Origin: Panicum virgatum
Lineage: Eukaryota > Streptophyta > Magnoliopsida > Poales > Poaceae
Assembly: GCF_016808335.1 (NCBI RefSeq)
Contig: NC_053149.1
Coordinates: 27,463,339-27,527,338 of the forward strand
Reading direction: 5' to 3'
DNA: 64,000 nt
In this document: positions 1 to 11,451 of the stretch, piece after piece
Layout of the letters: every line of letters starts with the position of its first letter
How positions within the stretch are numbered: the first letter of the stretch is position 1
Notes under the pieces: model-generated
Seen by the model: the letters and a program-made list of their open reading frames with translations, nothing else
Databases searched by the model: none
What the model was told of the DNA's origin: nothing
Translations under genes and position numbers: made by a program

Positions 1-2172
1 AGATACCTCTGTTCTTACGATGCCTATCAATCCTCCTAAAGATTGCAAGACCAAGGAATTCAACATCTGCAAAGGTGCAACACTTTGCATCAAGAATGCA
101 GCTCTAGTCAAGAATGCAGCTCTTGAGGGCATACCAAGTGGATTATTGGACAGCTTGTCAGTTAACTGTCCATCCACTACCCATGTTAACAATGCCAAAT
201 CAGCTGCAAATTCTGATACTAACAATATGGTTCAATCTTATTCTACTCTTCCAAACAGTTCTGCCTTCTGTGACAGAATGCAATGTGCATCAGATACTGC
301 TCCTGGTCATTTATTTCAGACTAATGAACAGAGGGCGCAGGTAGAAATTTTACAAGTTAATCGTAAAACTGGACAACCACAAAGGGTGACAGTTCTTCCA
401 CATAAGACAAAAAAACCCTCAAATCTTATGCATGAAAAGCATGAATTCAAAAAGTGCAGCCCTCCAAACAAAAATGGAGTGTCGAGTTCTCAGAATTGCA
501 AAGGCCTTCATAAGTCAATAATTTCTCGAAGTAAAACAGTGCTTGATCTGGGATCTCCAAAAAGACTGCAAGTTGAGACTAAGGTAGGTCAGACAATAGA
601 CAAAAAGGGCATTGAAGTGCACAAACAGGTGCCCTTTTCAGTGCCTCCATGGGATCCATGTACATCCTTGAACACAACTAATCCAAGTGTTGACAGAATC
701 CTTGAAAATGTTAAATTTTTGCATAAGAGGTCGAATGAGTGTCATGTGGCTCCAATTGTAGACCGGAACAATTCTGATATGTTAGATGTTAATGTCCATG
801 AAACACCCTTTGTGGACTTATTCTGTGGATGTTTAATAAGGGGAGCTTATGAACCTGTTGAGGATATGACTGTTACAAAATCCCAAGGCACTGATTCAAA
901 AAGAAGGGCTTCTGAAACTTCTGTCATTTCTTTGAACCATGAAATTAAATTGGAAGGGAAAAGGCAGCAAAGTTTTGATACTCAGGTCAACACGCCCTGT
1001 AAGAACAGAAGGTTTGAGGAACCAGCTGTTACTGGTGGCATTAGCAGTCAATTGGACATTGATCTAGAACTAGATAAGGGAAGACAGCAAATTGAAGATA
1101 TGTCTCTTCTCAATATTTCTGCCAATGCTCCTGAACGCTGCAAGGCCAACGAATTCAATGTCTGCAAAGTTTTAGCAGTATGCAGTGAGAATGCAGCTTT
1201 AAAAGGCATGCCAACTGCTATGTATAACAACAGGCAGTTGAATTATCCATCATCTGTCCATGTTAATAATACCAAATCAATTGTAGAATCTGATCCTGGT
1301 AGTGCTCTTCGATCTCCTTGTACCCTTACAAACAGTTGTGGCTTATGTGACAGAAAACAAGTTGGATCAATAACCCCTCCTGATCATTTGCTTCAGAGTA
1401 ATGAAGAGCGGGCACAGGTAACAGTTTCACAGGTTGATCGTGAAAATAGAAAAATGCAAAGGGTGACAATACTTCCACAGAAGAGAAAGAAGTCTTTAAA
1501 TTCGTTGAATGAAAGGCATGGATCCAAAAACCATGGTCCTCCAAACAGAAATGAGTTGAATTCTCAAAATTTCAAGAGAGATAAGTCAACAGGATCTTCA
1601 AATAATGATGTGTTTCATTTGGGATCTCCAAAAGGACAACAAGCTGAGGTTAAAGTAGGTCAGATAATAGGCAATAAGGACATGAAAGTCCAGGGAAAGG
1701 CGCCCTTGTCAGTGCATTCAAGCTGTCATCCACCTACATCCTTGAACACAAGCAATCTATTGGTTGAGAAAATTCCTGAAAAGGTTAAATCATTGCATAT
1801 AAGGTTGCTTGAGCGTCACGAGGTCCCAGTTGTGGACCTAAAAAATTATGACATGGCAGATCCCAGAGGTAGCAGAACACCCTCTGTAACCTCATTCAGT
1901 GCAAATTCAAGTAAAGTAGCTTGTGAACCTGCTAAGGATAAGGCTGCGACAGAACCCCAACTTAAGGCTCTGAATAGAAAGGTCACAGGAATTTCTACTA
2001 TTTCTATGAACCAAGAATTCAACTTGAATGGGAAAAGGCAGCAGAAATTTGATATTCGCATTGAGCCGCCCTGTGAGAACAGAAGCTTAGAAGAGTCAGC
2101 TATTACTGGTGGTGTTAATAGCGAACCTGATATTGAAAAGATTATATCTGAGGTCATCCTGACTACCCAGAG
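1..2172 (+). repeat. Two-copy internal duplication within the large exon
   Basis: Copy A (about 1-1096) and copy B (about 1097-2172) encode diverged versions of the same roughly 360-residue segment. Paired landmarks are EFNICK/EFNVCK, HLFQTNEQRAQV/HLLQSNEERAQV, RVTVLP/RVTILP and TGGISSQ/TGGVNSE. The offset is exactly 1095 bp at the start and about 1074 bp at the end, so in-frame indels have built up. Both copies stay open, which suggests the duplicated protein is, or long was, under selection. Confidence 0.85.
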
Positions 2173-4172
2173 GTATTGCTTTGATGTACATAGTAAAACT
2201 TTTTTTTTTCTGTTATCACTAGATTATTATGAAATCGTTGTATTAAATATGATAGCATTGCTCAAATTCATTATCTTCCTGCAGGCATGGACTGAACCAA
2301 AAGGCTGCTAAAAGTGATGTTCTTGAAACATCCTGGTTATTACCACCATGTGAATTCTTTCAGTTTGAGAATGTTGGCGAGATTCCAGTTATGAGGGATG
2401 AAACCATGACATGCAATGTGCCCAACGGAGCTACGAGAACCTGCAAGATTAGAAGACTTACCTTCCACCCATCACAGTATTCCTCCTGTAATGGTGTGTT
2501 TTTTCTTTCGTAGAATCATGTTTCTTCTCTTATAGAATCAAATTTTTGCTTTGAATACCCATTGTTTTCCTAAAGGTCATCATGCACAGCAGGTTCGACT
2601 GATAAATCTCAGTACACACTTTGCCTGCTTGACTTTGAACCACATGATCATCAAATAACTGTGGGAGCCATCAATGGAGATGAGCAAGTGCATATTGCTA
2701 CTCTACCAACTTCTGTGAGCACTACTTAATTGGGCTGTATCATAAGGTTATGTTACCTCTTGATTTTTGTCTTATCTGTAAGATGTTTTGCAGTGTCATG
2801 CAGAAAAGTTTGTGGATCAATTCATTTTACTGGTAAGCATTTTCCAAAGCAGTCACTATTTTGCCACACCGAAGCTAGCCTTTTCTGTTTTACATTTTCG
2901 GCAATATGAGTTTGCTTAATGGTTCTAAACCATATTATCACTCCTTGTTTATGAAATGTATATAAAATTTTATACCCATTTTCCTTAGAATCTGGGAATG
3001 AGCAATCATCAAACATTTATGATCATTATAAATATGATACTCATTTCGTAAAATTTTAGTTTTATTTATCAATTCTGCATCATCCATGCAGATGAAACGT
3101 GATGGATACAACCTTTGCAACGATGAAGTCTGTAATGGATCATCTGAACTAAGACAGGTAATCCTAGGAATACTAGTATTACTCTAGAAAGTTGGTAGCA
3201 TTTGTTTTGTGGTTTTTGGGACACTAAAGCATATGATTTATTATTCATATTCGCGCATGCTGTTTGCATCATTTACTTGTATGGCTTTGCCTTTTTCAGC
3301 AATCCCAAGATGTCTCTCATCTAGGCTGCCCAACTAGAGAAGATGCAGAATACCAGATGTTCTCACCTTCTCCTGCGAATAGTTTGCTGAGTAGCATGGA
3401 CAACAATGTAGGCTGTACCTTCCAGAATAAGCTTCTAGATATTCATGCAACTTATCCGCTGCCATTGACTCAGCAGTTGGTACTGACAGAACAACCACTG
3501 ACCGTAGAAAGCCCAGAAGCATTTTTGTTGAATTCAAGTCATCTACTAGGTAGTCAGCAGTATACTGGCCAGTATCTCGAAGACCAGGGTTCATCATTTG
3601 CCTGTAACCTATTTGCAAGGAATCCGCACCAATTTCCATCTTTACAACCATCTCAGGAAGTTTCCGTGGATCAGTACTTGCAACGCAGAGAAGATACTGG
3701 ATCAGTAGGATTCAGTGCAAGCAGATACAACCAGTTGCATCGGGAAGCTTTGATGGATCAGTATTCACAATACCGACATAGATTCATTGACATGTACGGT
3801 ATGAGAACGACTGCAAGGTACAACCAGTGGCACCAGGAATTTCCAACAGATCAGTACTTGCGATACAGAGATATACCATGGTTCAATGACGCGTATGGTG
3901 CGAGAATGAGTACAAGCAAGTACGGTCAGTGGCGCCAGGTTTGCACACAGATGGGCAATGTGGTTTACCAGTGGGATCTACCGGCTTTCGGCAGGCAGAT
4001 TCACAACAGCCCTCCACTGCATAATGGTTGGAATACACTACCGGAGCTGCAACCAATTAGGAGGCCCCAGATGAGCTCCAGGAGCATGGACTTTGATGGC
4101 AATGTCACGAGCACAACGGTTCCGATCCCCATGCCTCTTGGTTTCCAGTTCACGCTGCAAGGAATGTGGTGA
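1..4172 (+). CDS. 3' part of a multi-exon plant gene, product unrecognised
   Basis: Spliced gene entering from the left edge. Proposed exons, with GT..AG borders and consistent phases: <1-2172, 2285-2493, 2593-2714, 2794-2832, 3092-3157 and 3300-4172 (stop TGA). The large exon is read openly through position 1, so the ATG at 20 is not the start: the codons before it match the second copy of an internal repeat (copy A from 2, copy B from 1097, offset 365 codons). The protein is rich in Ser, Asn, Lys and Cys, with basic clusters such as HKTKKPS and QKRKKS that could be nuclear localisation signals. There is no membrane segment or known catalytic motif. The last exon has degenerate repeats of the form RYNQxHxExxxDQYxxYR, about residues 150-235 of the segment at 3264-4172. 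I do not recognise the family. A plant nuclear regulator of the EMF1 type is a weak guess only. Intron placement is inference; that the gene is real is fairly secure. Confidence 0.72.
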
Positions 4173-4985
4173 TTTTATGATGCCTAGTGTGATTTTGGCT
4201 GGCGCTTCATTCGTGCATGTTACATACTAATACAATACAGGCAGTAGAGGATACAGATTTCGTTACAGATAGTAGTTGATGTGGGAAGTTCCTTGTTCTA
4301 TTGTTTCTGTGTGAATGAACGATGCTGTCCTATACTTCTTTTTTTGAGATTTATCAGGTAGTTATTAGGATGTCTGTAAACTTTAGAGCCTCATGGTTCA
4401 TGAGTAAGTACTACTTAGTTTGAAACATATAGTGAAAGACATATACCATCAGAAAGTGATTAAAATTCTCGATGTCCTTGCTTCATTGTTCCGGTCCAGT
4501 TTCCTCCGGTCTGGTTCTGCTTTTGATTTTGTTACTCAAATACAATTTAGATCAGTTTGGCTAGCTGTGGCTAGTGGCTGATGTTGATTTGTTGTGAGAG
4601 AAAGTACTTATCGCTGGTGCTGATTTGGTGTGAGGGGAAAGCACTGCTAGCTTTAAGTGCCGTATCAAACAGAGAGCATTGACCAGATATAAATTCGTAC
4701 TGATAAATATTTCCAAGGATGTTGAATAAAAATTTATGATATTTCAAAATAGTACCGCGGCAAAAAAGTTCTTAGGAAATTAATCGCACAAAAACACATA
4801 CATGCGCAAATTTCCTTGAAGAAGGCACTCATGGCAAAATGAAAACGTCGGTTTTTGTTTCCTTACACCTAGCAGTAAAAACTAAGCTAAGTTATTATTA
4901 ATTTGTTACTAATGTTATCATTAATTTGTTTCTGGCCATAAACTCGGTCCTTTAAAGAAGGCTGAAAATTGTTATTAAAGTTCAT
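4173..4985. other. 3' UTR and intergenic DNA
   Basis: AT-rich sequence after the stop codon of the first gene, with no convincing ORF, tRNA or element end. The first 150 bases or so are probably the 3' UTR. The last part, up to about 4985, may already belong to the degraded retroelement that follows, but I cannot place its edge. Confidence 0.4.
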
Positions 4986-4991
4986 ACCTTG

Positions 4992-5981
4992 CTACTGACT
5001 GAAGGGAAGGTTGGGTTTGGAATTCCAACCCTGCTGAGGACGGAAGCCAGAGTTGTTGGAGTTGTTCGCTCCAACGAAGTGAGCTTCCTCCTGAGTGATC
5101 GGACAAGAGTTGCTCATGTGTCCAGTTTCTCCACAGATCTCGCATGTCATGTGAGAATCCATAACTTGGTTAGCCACCTGGTGCGGGGACTCCAGTCTCT
5201 TCATGAGAAGGTCCATCTTGGCAGCAAGCATATCGATGCTGTCGACATGATGAATTCCCTTGCGGGGCTGTTGCTTCCTTTCACCTTTCCAACTTTGGTT
5301 GGAAACAATCTTCTCTACCAGCGCTTTTGCTGCAGCGACACTGAGTGAAAGGAAGGAACCACCTGATGCTGCATCGATGTGGTTCTGAGCTGGTGTGTTC
5401 AGACCATTGAAGAAAATCTGAATAATCAGCCATTCCTCCATGCCGTGGTGGGGGCATGCTGCGATGTACTCCTGGAATCTCTCCCAAGCTTCCAGAATGG
5501 CTTCATCCGGGAGCTGTTGAAATCCAGAGATCTTGCCTCGAAGGGCATTGGTTTTGCCCACCGGGAAATACTTCGTCAGAAATGCATTGGAGCAAGCCTC
5601 CCATGTGGTGAAGTCTGCTTTGTTGGTGTAAAACCACATCTTCGCCTTGCCTAGCAAGAAGAATGGGAACAGTCGAAGACGAACATTATCCATCATGGTA
5701 CCTCTGGGATTGATGGTGATGCTCACTTCCAAGAAGTTTTGAAGGTGAGCGTTGGCATTCTCGGATGCCTTGCCACAAAATGGACTCGCTTGAACCATGT
5801 TCACCAGTCCTGACTTGAGCTCAAAGCCATCATTGCCTTGGTCATTGTTCAGTCTAGTAGATATGTGGCTGCTGGACGGGGCCGAATACTGCCTGAGAGT
5901 CTTGGCCATGGGTGGTGCTGAGACTGACAAACGAGGGTTCCAAGTGGGTTTCTTCTGGGGTGGGATGACGCGGCGTCTCAC
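4992..5981 (-). CDS. Athila-like Ty3/gypsy Gag (retrotransposon)
   Basis: A 329-residue open frame with a Retrotrans_gag-type core, including WERFQEYIAACPHHG about residues 165-180 and IQIFFNGL shortly after. A CCHC zinc knuckle CEICGETGHMSNSC (C-X2-C-X4-H-X4-C) lies about residues 280-293. This is the nucleocapsid part of a retroelement Gag, which packages RNA into cytoplasmic particles. It reads away from a primer-binding site at 6160-6176 and an LTR end at 6185, so it is in the expected place. No protease, reverse transcriptase or integrase follows: the element is cut off at about 4985. The frame is unbroken, but without pol it is a remnant. Confidence 0.8.
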   Translation of the reverse strand: MRRRVIPPQKKPTWNPRLSVSAPPMAKTLRQYSAPSSSHISTRLNNDQGNDGFELKSGLVNMVQASPFCGKASENANAHLQNFLEVSITINPRGTMMDNVRLRLFPFFLLGKAKMWFYTNKADFTTWEACSNAFLTKYFPVGKTNALRGKISGFQQLPDEAILEAWERFQEYIAACPHHGMEEWLIIQIFFNGLNTPAQNHIDAASGGSFLSLSVAAAKALVEKIVSNQSWKGERKQQPRKGIHHVDSIDMLAAKMDLLMKRLESPHQVANQVMDSHMTCEICGETGHMSNSCPITQEEAHFVGANNSNNSGFRPQQGWNSKPNLPFSQ

Positions 5982-6159
5982 AATTCACCCAATTCTCTGA
6001 GGATTCGGATCGAAGTTGGATGGTAGATCAAAACCAGTCATGCACTGCTCTGCATCAAATAAAAGAGAGAGAGAGAGCAATGGTAAGCCCGCTAAAACTA
6101 GCGGTGATAAAACAATAAGGTTTTCCACTCAATTATATGATAACTTTAGCCAATTGCTT

Positions 6160-6176
6160 CCCCGGCAACGGCGCCA
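6160..6176 (-). promoter_or_regulatory. Primer-binding site, tRNA-Asp type
   Basis: On the - strand the sequence TGGCGCCGTTGCCGGGG is complementary to the 3' end of plant tRNA-Asp(GUC), which ends ...CCCCGGCAACGGCGCCA. It lies 8 bp from the probable LTR end (TGTTGG on the + strand at 6185), the standard place for the minus-strand primer. It fixes the element's orientation as - strand and fits the Athila lineage. Confidence 0.8.
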
Positions 6177-6184
6177 GAAATGCT

Positions 6185-7615
6185 TGTTGGTGTCTCTTGT
6201 GCTCAATCTGAATGGGTATTCTGCAAGCGCACAGAATTCACTGGTGTAGCACTTCACCTTGGAGTATTCCGGGGTATCGTGAAATCCTCAGGGAAGCACT
6301 ATGGTAAAGTGTATCGTAAATTTGTACTGACAACCTTTACTGAAATTATCGACCGACTAATTCAGTAGGGGTAAGCCAGATAACTGATGTCGCGGGCTTT
6401 GAGGGGGTACCCACAGCCGGGTGGCGGAATGCACCTGCCTATTCCCTGAGGGGAGTACTCGGGGAAGTGCTAAGCGATTAGGCCGATCTATCTCGGCGGC
6501 TAGAACACAAGAACTCCAAAGATTTAGAGTGGTTCGGGCCGCCGGAGCCTAATACCCTACATCCACTGTGTGGTGTATTGCTCTTAGTGTGAATGAGTCT
6601 ATCCTCTGCCCAGCCCGGGTTTCTTTCGGGCCTGGGTCCTTTTCTAACGGGCGTTCCCTTTTATAGAGCAAGGGAGGACGCGTACACAGGCGTTGGGCCC
6701 CGACAGGTGGGCCCAACAAGGATGTATATTATACTGGTAAGATACTAATGGAGCTACAGTGATAGAGAATCTCTTCCCGAATATGCTTCCTCGTCCTGTA
6801 GACTCTCTGGCTGAGGGGGGCCTTTATTTGTCCTATCGGCGAGGTGCCCGTTGGGCAATGTAGGTTGCGGCGTAGACTGTGGGTCTACCTCGTAGGAGTT
6901 ACGATACTCCGTCGCCGAGCTGTCGTGTCTGGGTGGCGTAGCAGACTGACGAGTGTGGCGTGGGTGGCACCAGTGGCTGCACTGTGCGCCTTGGTAAGGC
7001 GCGGACAACAGTACAGCCTGGCAAAAGTCACCTCGGGCTCTACAGCAGAGCGCACCTTCGTTTACTGCATTGAATGCGGTAGGCGGGCGAGCCTTCCCGG
7101 GGAAGCGTCACGGTCGCGCGCGCGTGCCGCCACCTGCGGACACGTGGCGGCTCCGGACCCCCCCGGGTGGGGTGCCTGATTCCTCCCGCTGAGGGGTCCG
7201 GATAGTATGTGGGGGTCTGGGACCCCGTGGGAGGTCCGGGGCCCCCGGCTGCTTTGCCCTGAGGGCTTTCTTCACCGGGACACGTGGCGACACCGGACCT
7301 GCCCCGAGAGGGAAGCAGGTTCAGTGCCGTTGGTCTGGTGAGATGGAGCCGGAGCCCAGGGGTCCGGCTGCTCAGCTCTTTAGGGCGTAGTTGCTGATAA
7401 CTACCCGAGTCTTGACACGGCAAGAGGGGGTACCCCAGTTCTGAGGTACCGACAACTGATGAGGTAAATGGCCAAGCTATGACCGCGTGACACACAGGAG
7501 ATTCTATACCTTAGAGAGGTAGCAGCTGGGAGGACAACGAGCGAGAAAGGACTTCTGAAACACTTCTAAACTACTGAGCTAGCCTCACTAGAACTAATCT
7601 AAACTTCTATCTTGG
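6185..7615 (-). mobile_element. LTR (5' LTR) of the Athila-like element, outer edge uncertain
   Basis: Sequence beyond the tRNA-Asp primer site, so by position the 5' LTR of a - strand element. A TATA box (TATAAAAG on the - strand) lies at about 6658-6665. About 120 bp downstream of it in transcript order is a block (6505-6570) that also occurs in the LTRs at 36,647 and 39,214. No second copy is present, so the outer end is a guess: a change of character near 7616 (TGTCGG) may be another LTR edge. Many overlapping open frames here are due to high GC and have no recognisable product. Confidence 0.5.
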
Positions 7616-8995
7616 TGTCGGAAATAGGAGCTTACTTCGGCAGCCTAAGCGAAGGGCGCAGACAGGGGTGAGAAGGGGCCCAACATACTTTTGGCAATCC
7701 TACTGCTATTAAAACACCCGAACGTGGTGGACTACGAGGGACGGACAAGGCTGTCACCACTTGCCGCCTACTACTGCGGTACCGTGGGGTGGAACATACT
7801 TTCTAGCTAGCACTGAGTCACACACCACGTTTGCTCTCGGTACTAGGATTTCTCGAGGCCTTCAAGAGAAATCCCCCTCAACCTAGTGAACTAAGTTGAG
7901 TTACACTAGTACGGGCGAGAAAACCCATAAGACTAACTCCGACAAGCAAGAAAGAGAACTTAAACTGAACTAGAGGTAAAAACTTACTCCCGCAGACAAG
8001 TACTAGTACTTGGAAAGATAAATACTTGCGGAAAGTAAAGCTGACTTAAGTAAATAAAGAAGATAACTTATATTAAAAATAGTCAAAGTAAAAGATACAA
8101 TAGCTTATACCGAGCTCCGATGACGGCTCCGGATCCCCGAGACAAGCTCGACTCGACTCTAACTCCCAACTACTAACCTACTCTAGACTTGAGAAGAGAG
8201 AATTGCTCCTTTTGAGTGTGTGTTTACAAGTGAGGATGGGGGGCCTATTTATAGCTGCTCAAGGTCGGTAATCAGGTAACCGCTGTAAGATTACGCTACC
8301 CCTGACTTGGCTTGAACTTCATGCGAAAGGGGAGCTCCAGTGGCCGACTTGTGGGGCTGGGCGGCCTGGCCCTGCTGCCACATGTCCACTGACTTCGCGT
8401 GGACAGCCTCAGATAACTCCAGGAGGTCGGTAAGTCGGGTGGTTTCCTCGGATACCAGAATCTTAGGCCGGGCGGCTTGGGTTGGGCCGGGCGGCCTGCC
8501 TCTGGCACTCCTCGGCCCTCTGTTTCACCGACATTGCGCATCAATGCTCCATATTGCCTCTGGACTGGGTGCTTTCCTCATTTGACGTTCTTGGCATTGG
8601 CATGTGGGTCTTTGGTTTAACCTTGTGCCTTCCGGGTCCACCGACAGGATATGAGATGTTTGCCTTGTTCTGGAACCTTATGAACATGTCACATTGCTCC
8701 AGTGAATGTATCGGACCCATGTATGTGGAGGTGTCAGGCCGGTCAGCACGGAATGTGCCGGGCGGCTGAGGTTTTCTCTGATTTCGACCATCTTTGGACA
8801 GTGAATTCCTGCAAGCACTACTCATCCAAAACTTGTGGAATTTATTAGAATCAAATAAAATATACATGAAACATGGTGCAAAACTCAATTTATTCCGGAG
8901 AAGTTGACAGTTAAAATGTGAGATAATGGCCGTCAACAGGTTGAAGAAGGTCCCAAGGGTTTGGTTGTTCGCTGATGAAAGTGGTACGTGAGTTT
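7616..8995 (-). mobile_element. Probable second LTR fragment, - orientation
   Basis: Non-coding block with a second - strand TATA box (CTATAAATAG, about 8250-8259) followed in that direction by a pyrimidine-rich leader-like stretch. On the - strand it ends ...TTTCCGACA near 7616, a plausible LTR terminus. No primer site, polypurine tract or target duplication could be seen, so both borders are uncertain. Confidence 0.35.
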
Positions 8996-9179
8996 GGTTT
9001 AGAACATCGTGAGACAATTCGGTTCCTATCTACCGTTGGTGTTAAAGGGAGAACTGCAAGGAGCCAACTCTAGTATGTCTGCAGATGGGCCTGCTTGCAT
9101 CTTGAGGTGGTGCCATGGAGGTCAGGTCGGGTGGGAGGGGCGGGGGAAGAAAGGGAGGATCGGCTAGTCGTTTATTAAG

Positions 9180-9420
9180 TTGAGTCGTGCCACGCCGCAC
9201 GGCGCAACTCACTGAAAGGTCGCGCCACGCCGAACGGCACGATTCGCTGAAGGGTCGCGCCAAAACATGTGGCGTGACTCAGCCTTGCCAGGTCAGCAGA
9301 ACGGCCAGCGTGGCAAATTGGACCAAAGCATGTGACACTAGCGTGGCAAATTGGTCATGCCATGCGACCCTTTAGTGAGTCATGCCACGAGATTTGACGT
9401 GACCAAAAGGAATACTTAAA
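9180..9420. repeat. Imperfect GC-rich repeat cluster
   Basis: Several diverged copies of a motif like GCGCCACGCCG(A/C)ACGGC and of GCGTGGCAAATTGG(A/T)C, separated by CACTGAAAGG or similar, cover about 240 bp. This looks like the end of a degraded transposon, but no terminal inverted repeat pair was found. No coding content is supported. Confidence 0.35.
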
Positions 9421-9590
9421 AATTTAGATCCACACAGGTTATTATTAAAATATTAGATTAAAAAGGATTAAAATTAAAAATTCCCTTGTGCTGCCCCTCA
9501 GATCAACTGTTGTCATGGATCCTTCCAGATTAATTTTGCAGGTGCAGGCACATATGTCTAAAACAAACAAATAACTTATTAACCATAAAG

Positions 9591-9695
9591 AATATTGTAC
9601 TCATGGTGCTATCGTTAAAGTGGACGCAAGTGACACGCATCCGGAGGCCGTCTTTGGGTACTTCTACCCCATGGACGGAGGTGCGGGTGAGGAGT
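9591..9695 (+). pseudogene. Possible short coding remnant
   Basis: One frame reads THGAIVKVDASDTHP and then AVFGYFYPMDGGAGEE before a TAG stop at about 9695. The segment is compact and looks protein-like, but it has no clear start, no partner exon and no family I recognise. An AG near 9590 could be an acceptor. It may be the tail of a transposon-carried or broken gene, or chance. Confidence 0.2.
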
Positions 9696-10538
9696 AGATG
9701 GCTGCTAGCTACAAGAAGGACACTATCAGCATATAGTGTTAACATTCTTATTTTGCATTATGTATGGAGTGCATGTGTAGTAGACTTTCCGCTGCAAACT
9801 CTGAAGACCTGATGTAATGTATTGAACCTCTTTTTGTACTGTGAAATTGTGTTTGTACGTGCCTATATGTAGTGGTGTTGCTGTTGTGCGAGTGAAGTGT
9901 GTTTAAATTCTAGACATTGCTCATGACACATTCCAAGGAGTATCGGGATTGATCCTTTTTTATCGAGTTGATAAATGGATGATGACTTGATTAAACAGGA
10001 TCAATTTGGGTTAGGAATACATGATCTTCGAGACATGCGAAACGCAACTTTATTCTAATTCATGTCAAAAGAAAATTCTAAAGTATGACATTGCGTCTTC
10101 ATGTATTCACCTTAAGGGTATGACATCTGGTCTGAAATATATTGCAAGGAAATAAACCTGTTTCTTAGGAAATCAGCTAGACTCGCATATGTACATGCAA
10201 GTTGAGTAGGAACAGTACAACTTATTGGGGCCACCTTCCTAGAAGAAGGAATTAATTCGTGGCATGACAAAAAAAGACTTTTCTCAGTAAGAACGAAACT
10301 AGCTCGTTACAAGTCACCGCTGGCCGCGCAAGTTAGCCATTCATGACAGATTAAAAATCTAGAGAAAATTCCAAGTAGGATACCTAACTAGAAAACATCG
10401 TGTGACTGTCTGACCACACACATGCGTGAAGAGTTGAAGTCCATGCATGTACGACGCCTTCCTCACAGCTACACACCTATGAAAGTATACAAATCAACGC
10501 GCCAACAATGGAATTATTCCACGATCCAGGATTATATT

Positions 10539-10548
10539 CACCTATATA
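10539..10548 (+). promoter_or_regulatory. TATA box of the DMP gene
   Basis: CTATATAAGC lies about 80 bp before the ATG at 10,621, so transcription should start near 10,570 and give a 5' UTR of about 50 nt. The spacing is normal for a grass core promoter. Confidence 0.65.
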
Positions 10549-10620
10549 AGCAGCCCAAGAACGGACCATATCACTCTGAGAAAACCAAAGGATAGTAGCT
10601 AGCTAGCTACTTTAACGACG

Positions 10621-11298
10621 ATGGCATCTTCTCCTCCGGCCATCGTGATCCAGATGCCTTCTTCGCAGACCAACGCGACAGCACCGCCGACACCTATGGT
10701 AACCGATGAACCCCCAACCATGCCGATGGCAGAGAGCTCCGGAACAACGACAGACAAGGTGATGACGAGCGCATCCAACCTGGCGCAGCTCCTGCCGACG
10801 GGCACGGTGCTGGCGTACCAGGCGCTGTCCCCGTCCTTCACCAACTACGGCAACTGCAGCGCCTCCAACAAGTGGCTCACGGCCGTGCTGGTCGGCGTCC
10901 TTGCCGCCTTCTCCCTCTTCTTCTCCTTCACCGACAGCGTCGTTGGCCGCGACCGCAAGCACTACTACGGCGTGGCGACGCCTCACGGGTTCAACGTGTT
11001 CAACTTCTCCGGGGAGGAGGAAGAGCGGGAGTGGGCGCTCGGCGAGCTCCGGAAGCTCCGGCTTCGCCCCGTGGACTACGTGCACGCCTTCTTCACTGCC
11101 GTGGTGTTCCTCACCGTGGCGTTCAGCGACGTCGGGCTGCAGAGGTGCTTCTTCCCCAACGCTGGTTCCAACACCAACGAGCTCCTGAAGAATCGGCCTC
11201 TGGGGACGGCGTTCTTGTCGAGCTTCGTGTTCTTGATCTTCCCGACCAAAAGGAAGGGCATCGGATACAACGACACCACTCCTGATAAGAAGGCATGA
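10621..11298 (+). CDS. DMP (DUF679) family membrane protein
   Basis: Intronless 225-residue protein of the plant DUF679 domain membrane protein family. The variable N-terminus (about residues 1-50, rich in Pro, Ser and Thr) precedes SNLAQLLPTGTVLAYQALSP, the family's opening signature. Four membrane segments lie about 54-72, 85-103, 153-171 and 193-208, with the acidic loop EEEEREWALGEL and the basic RKLRLRPVDYVHAFF between segments 2 and 3. Length and single-exon structure are normal. DMP proteins sit in tonoplast, ER or plasma membrane and act in membrane remodelling, senescence and, for a specialised branch, gamete fusion and haploid induction; nothing here assigns this member to that branch. 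GC content is far above its neighbours, as is common for grass single-exon genes. A retroelement begins 153 bp after the stop. Confidence 0.9.
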   Translation: MASSPPAIVIQMPSSQTNATAPPTPMVTDEPPTMPMAESSGTTTDKVMTSASNLAQLLPTGTVLAYQALSPSFTNYGNCSASNKWLTAVLVGVLAAFSLFFSFTDSVVGRDRKHYYGVATPHGFNVFNFSGEEEEREWALGELRKLRLRPVDYVHAFFTAVVFLTVAFSDVGLQRCFFPNAGSNTNELLKNRPLGTAFLSSFVFLIFPTKRKGIGYNDTTPDKKA

Positions 11299-11451
11299 TG
11301 CGGCCGGTCACTCAATATTTCTGATCCGGCCGGTTCATAGCAGGGCAGTCGACTCGAACACAATTCAAAGTATGTACATGATAATCCGTAGTTTGTTGCT
11401 GGTAAAATGGTTGGTTTTGTGCTTCGTTTTTGCAGGAAAATAGGTATTGTA

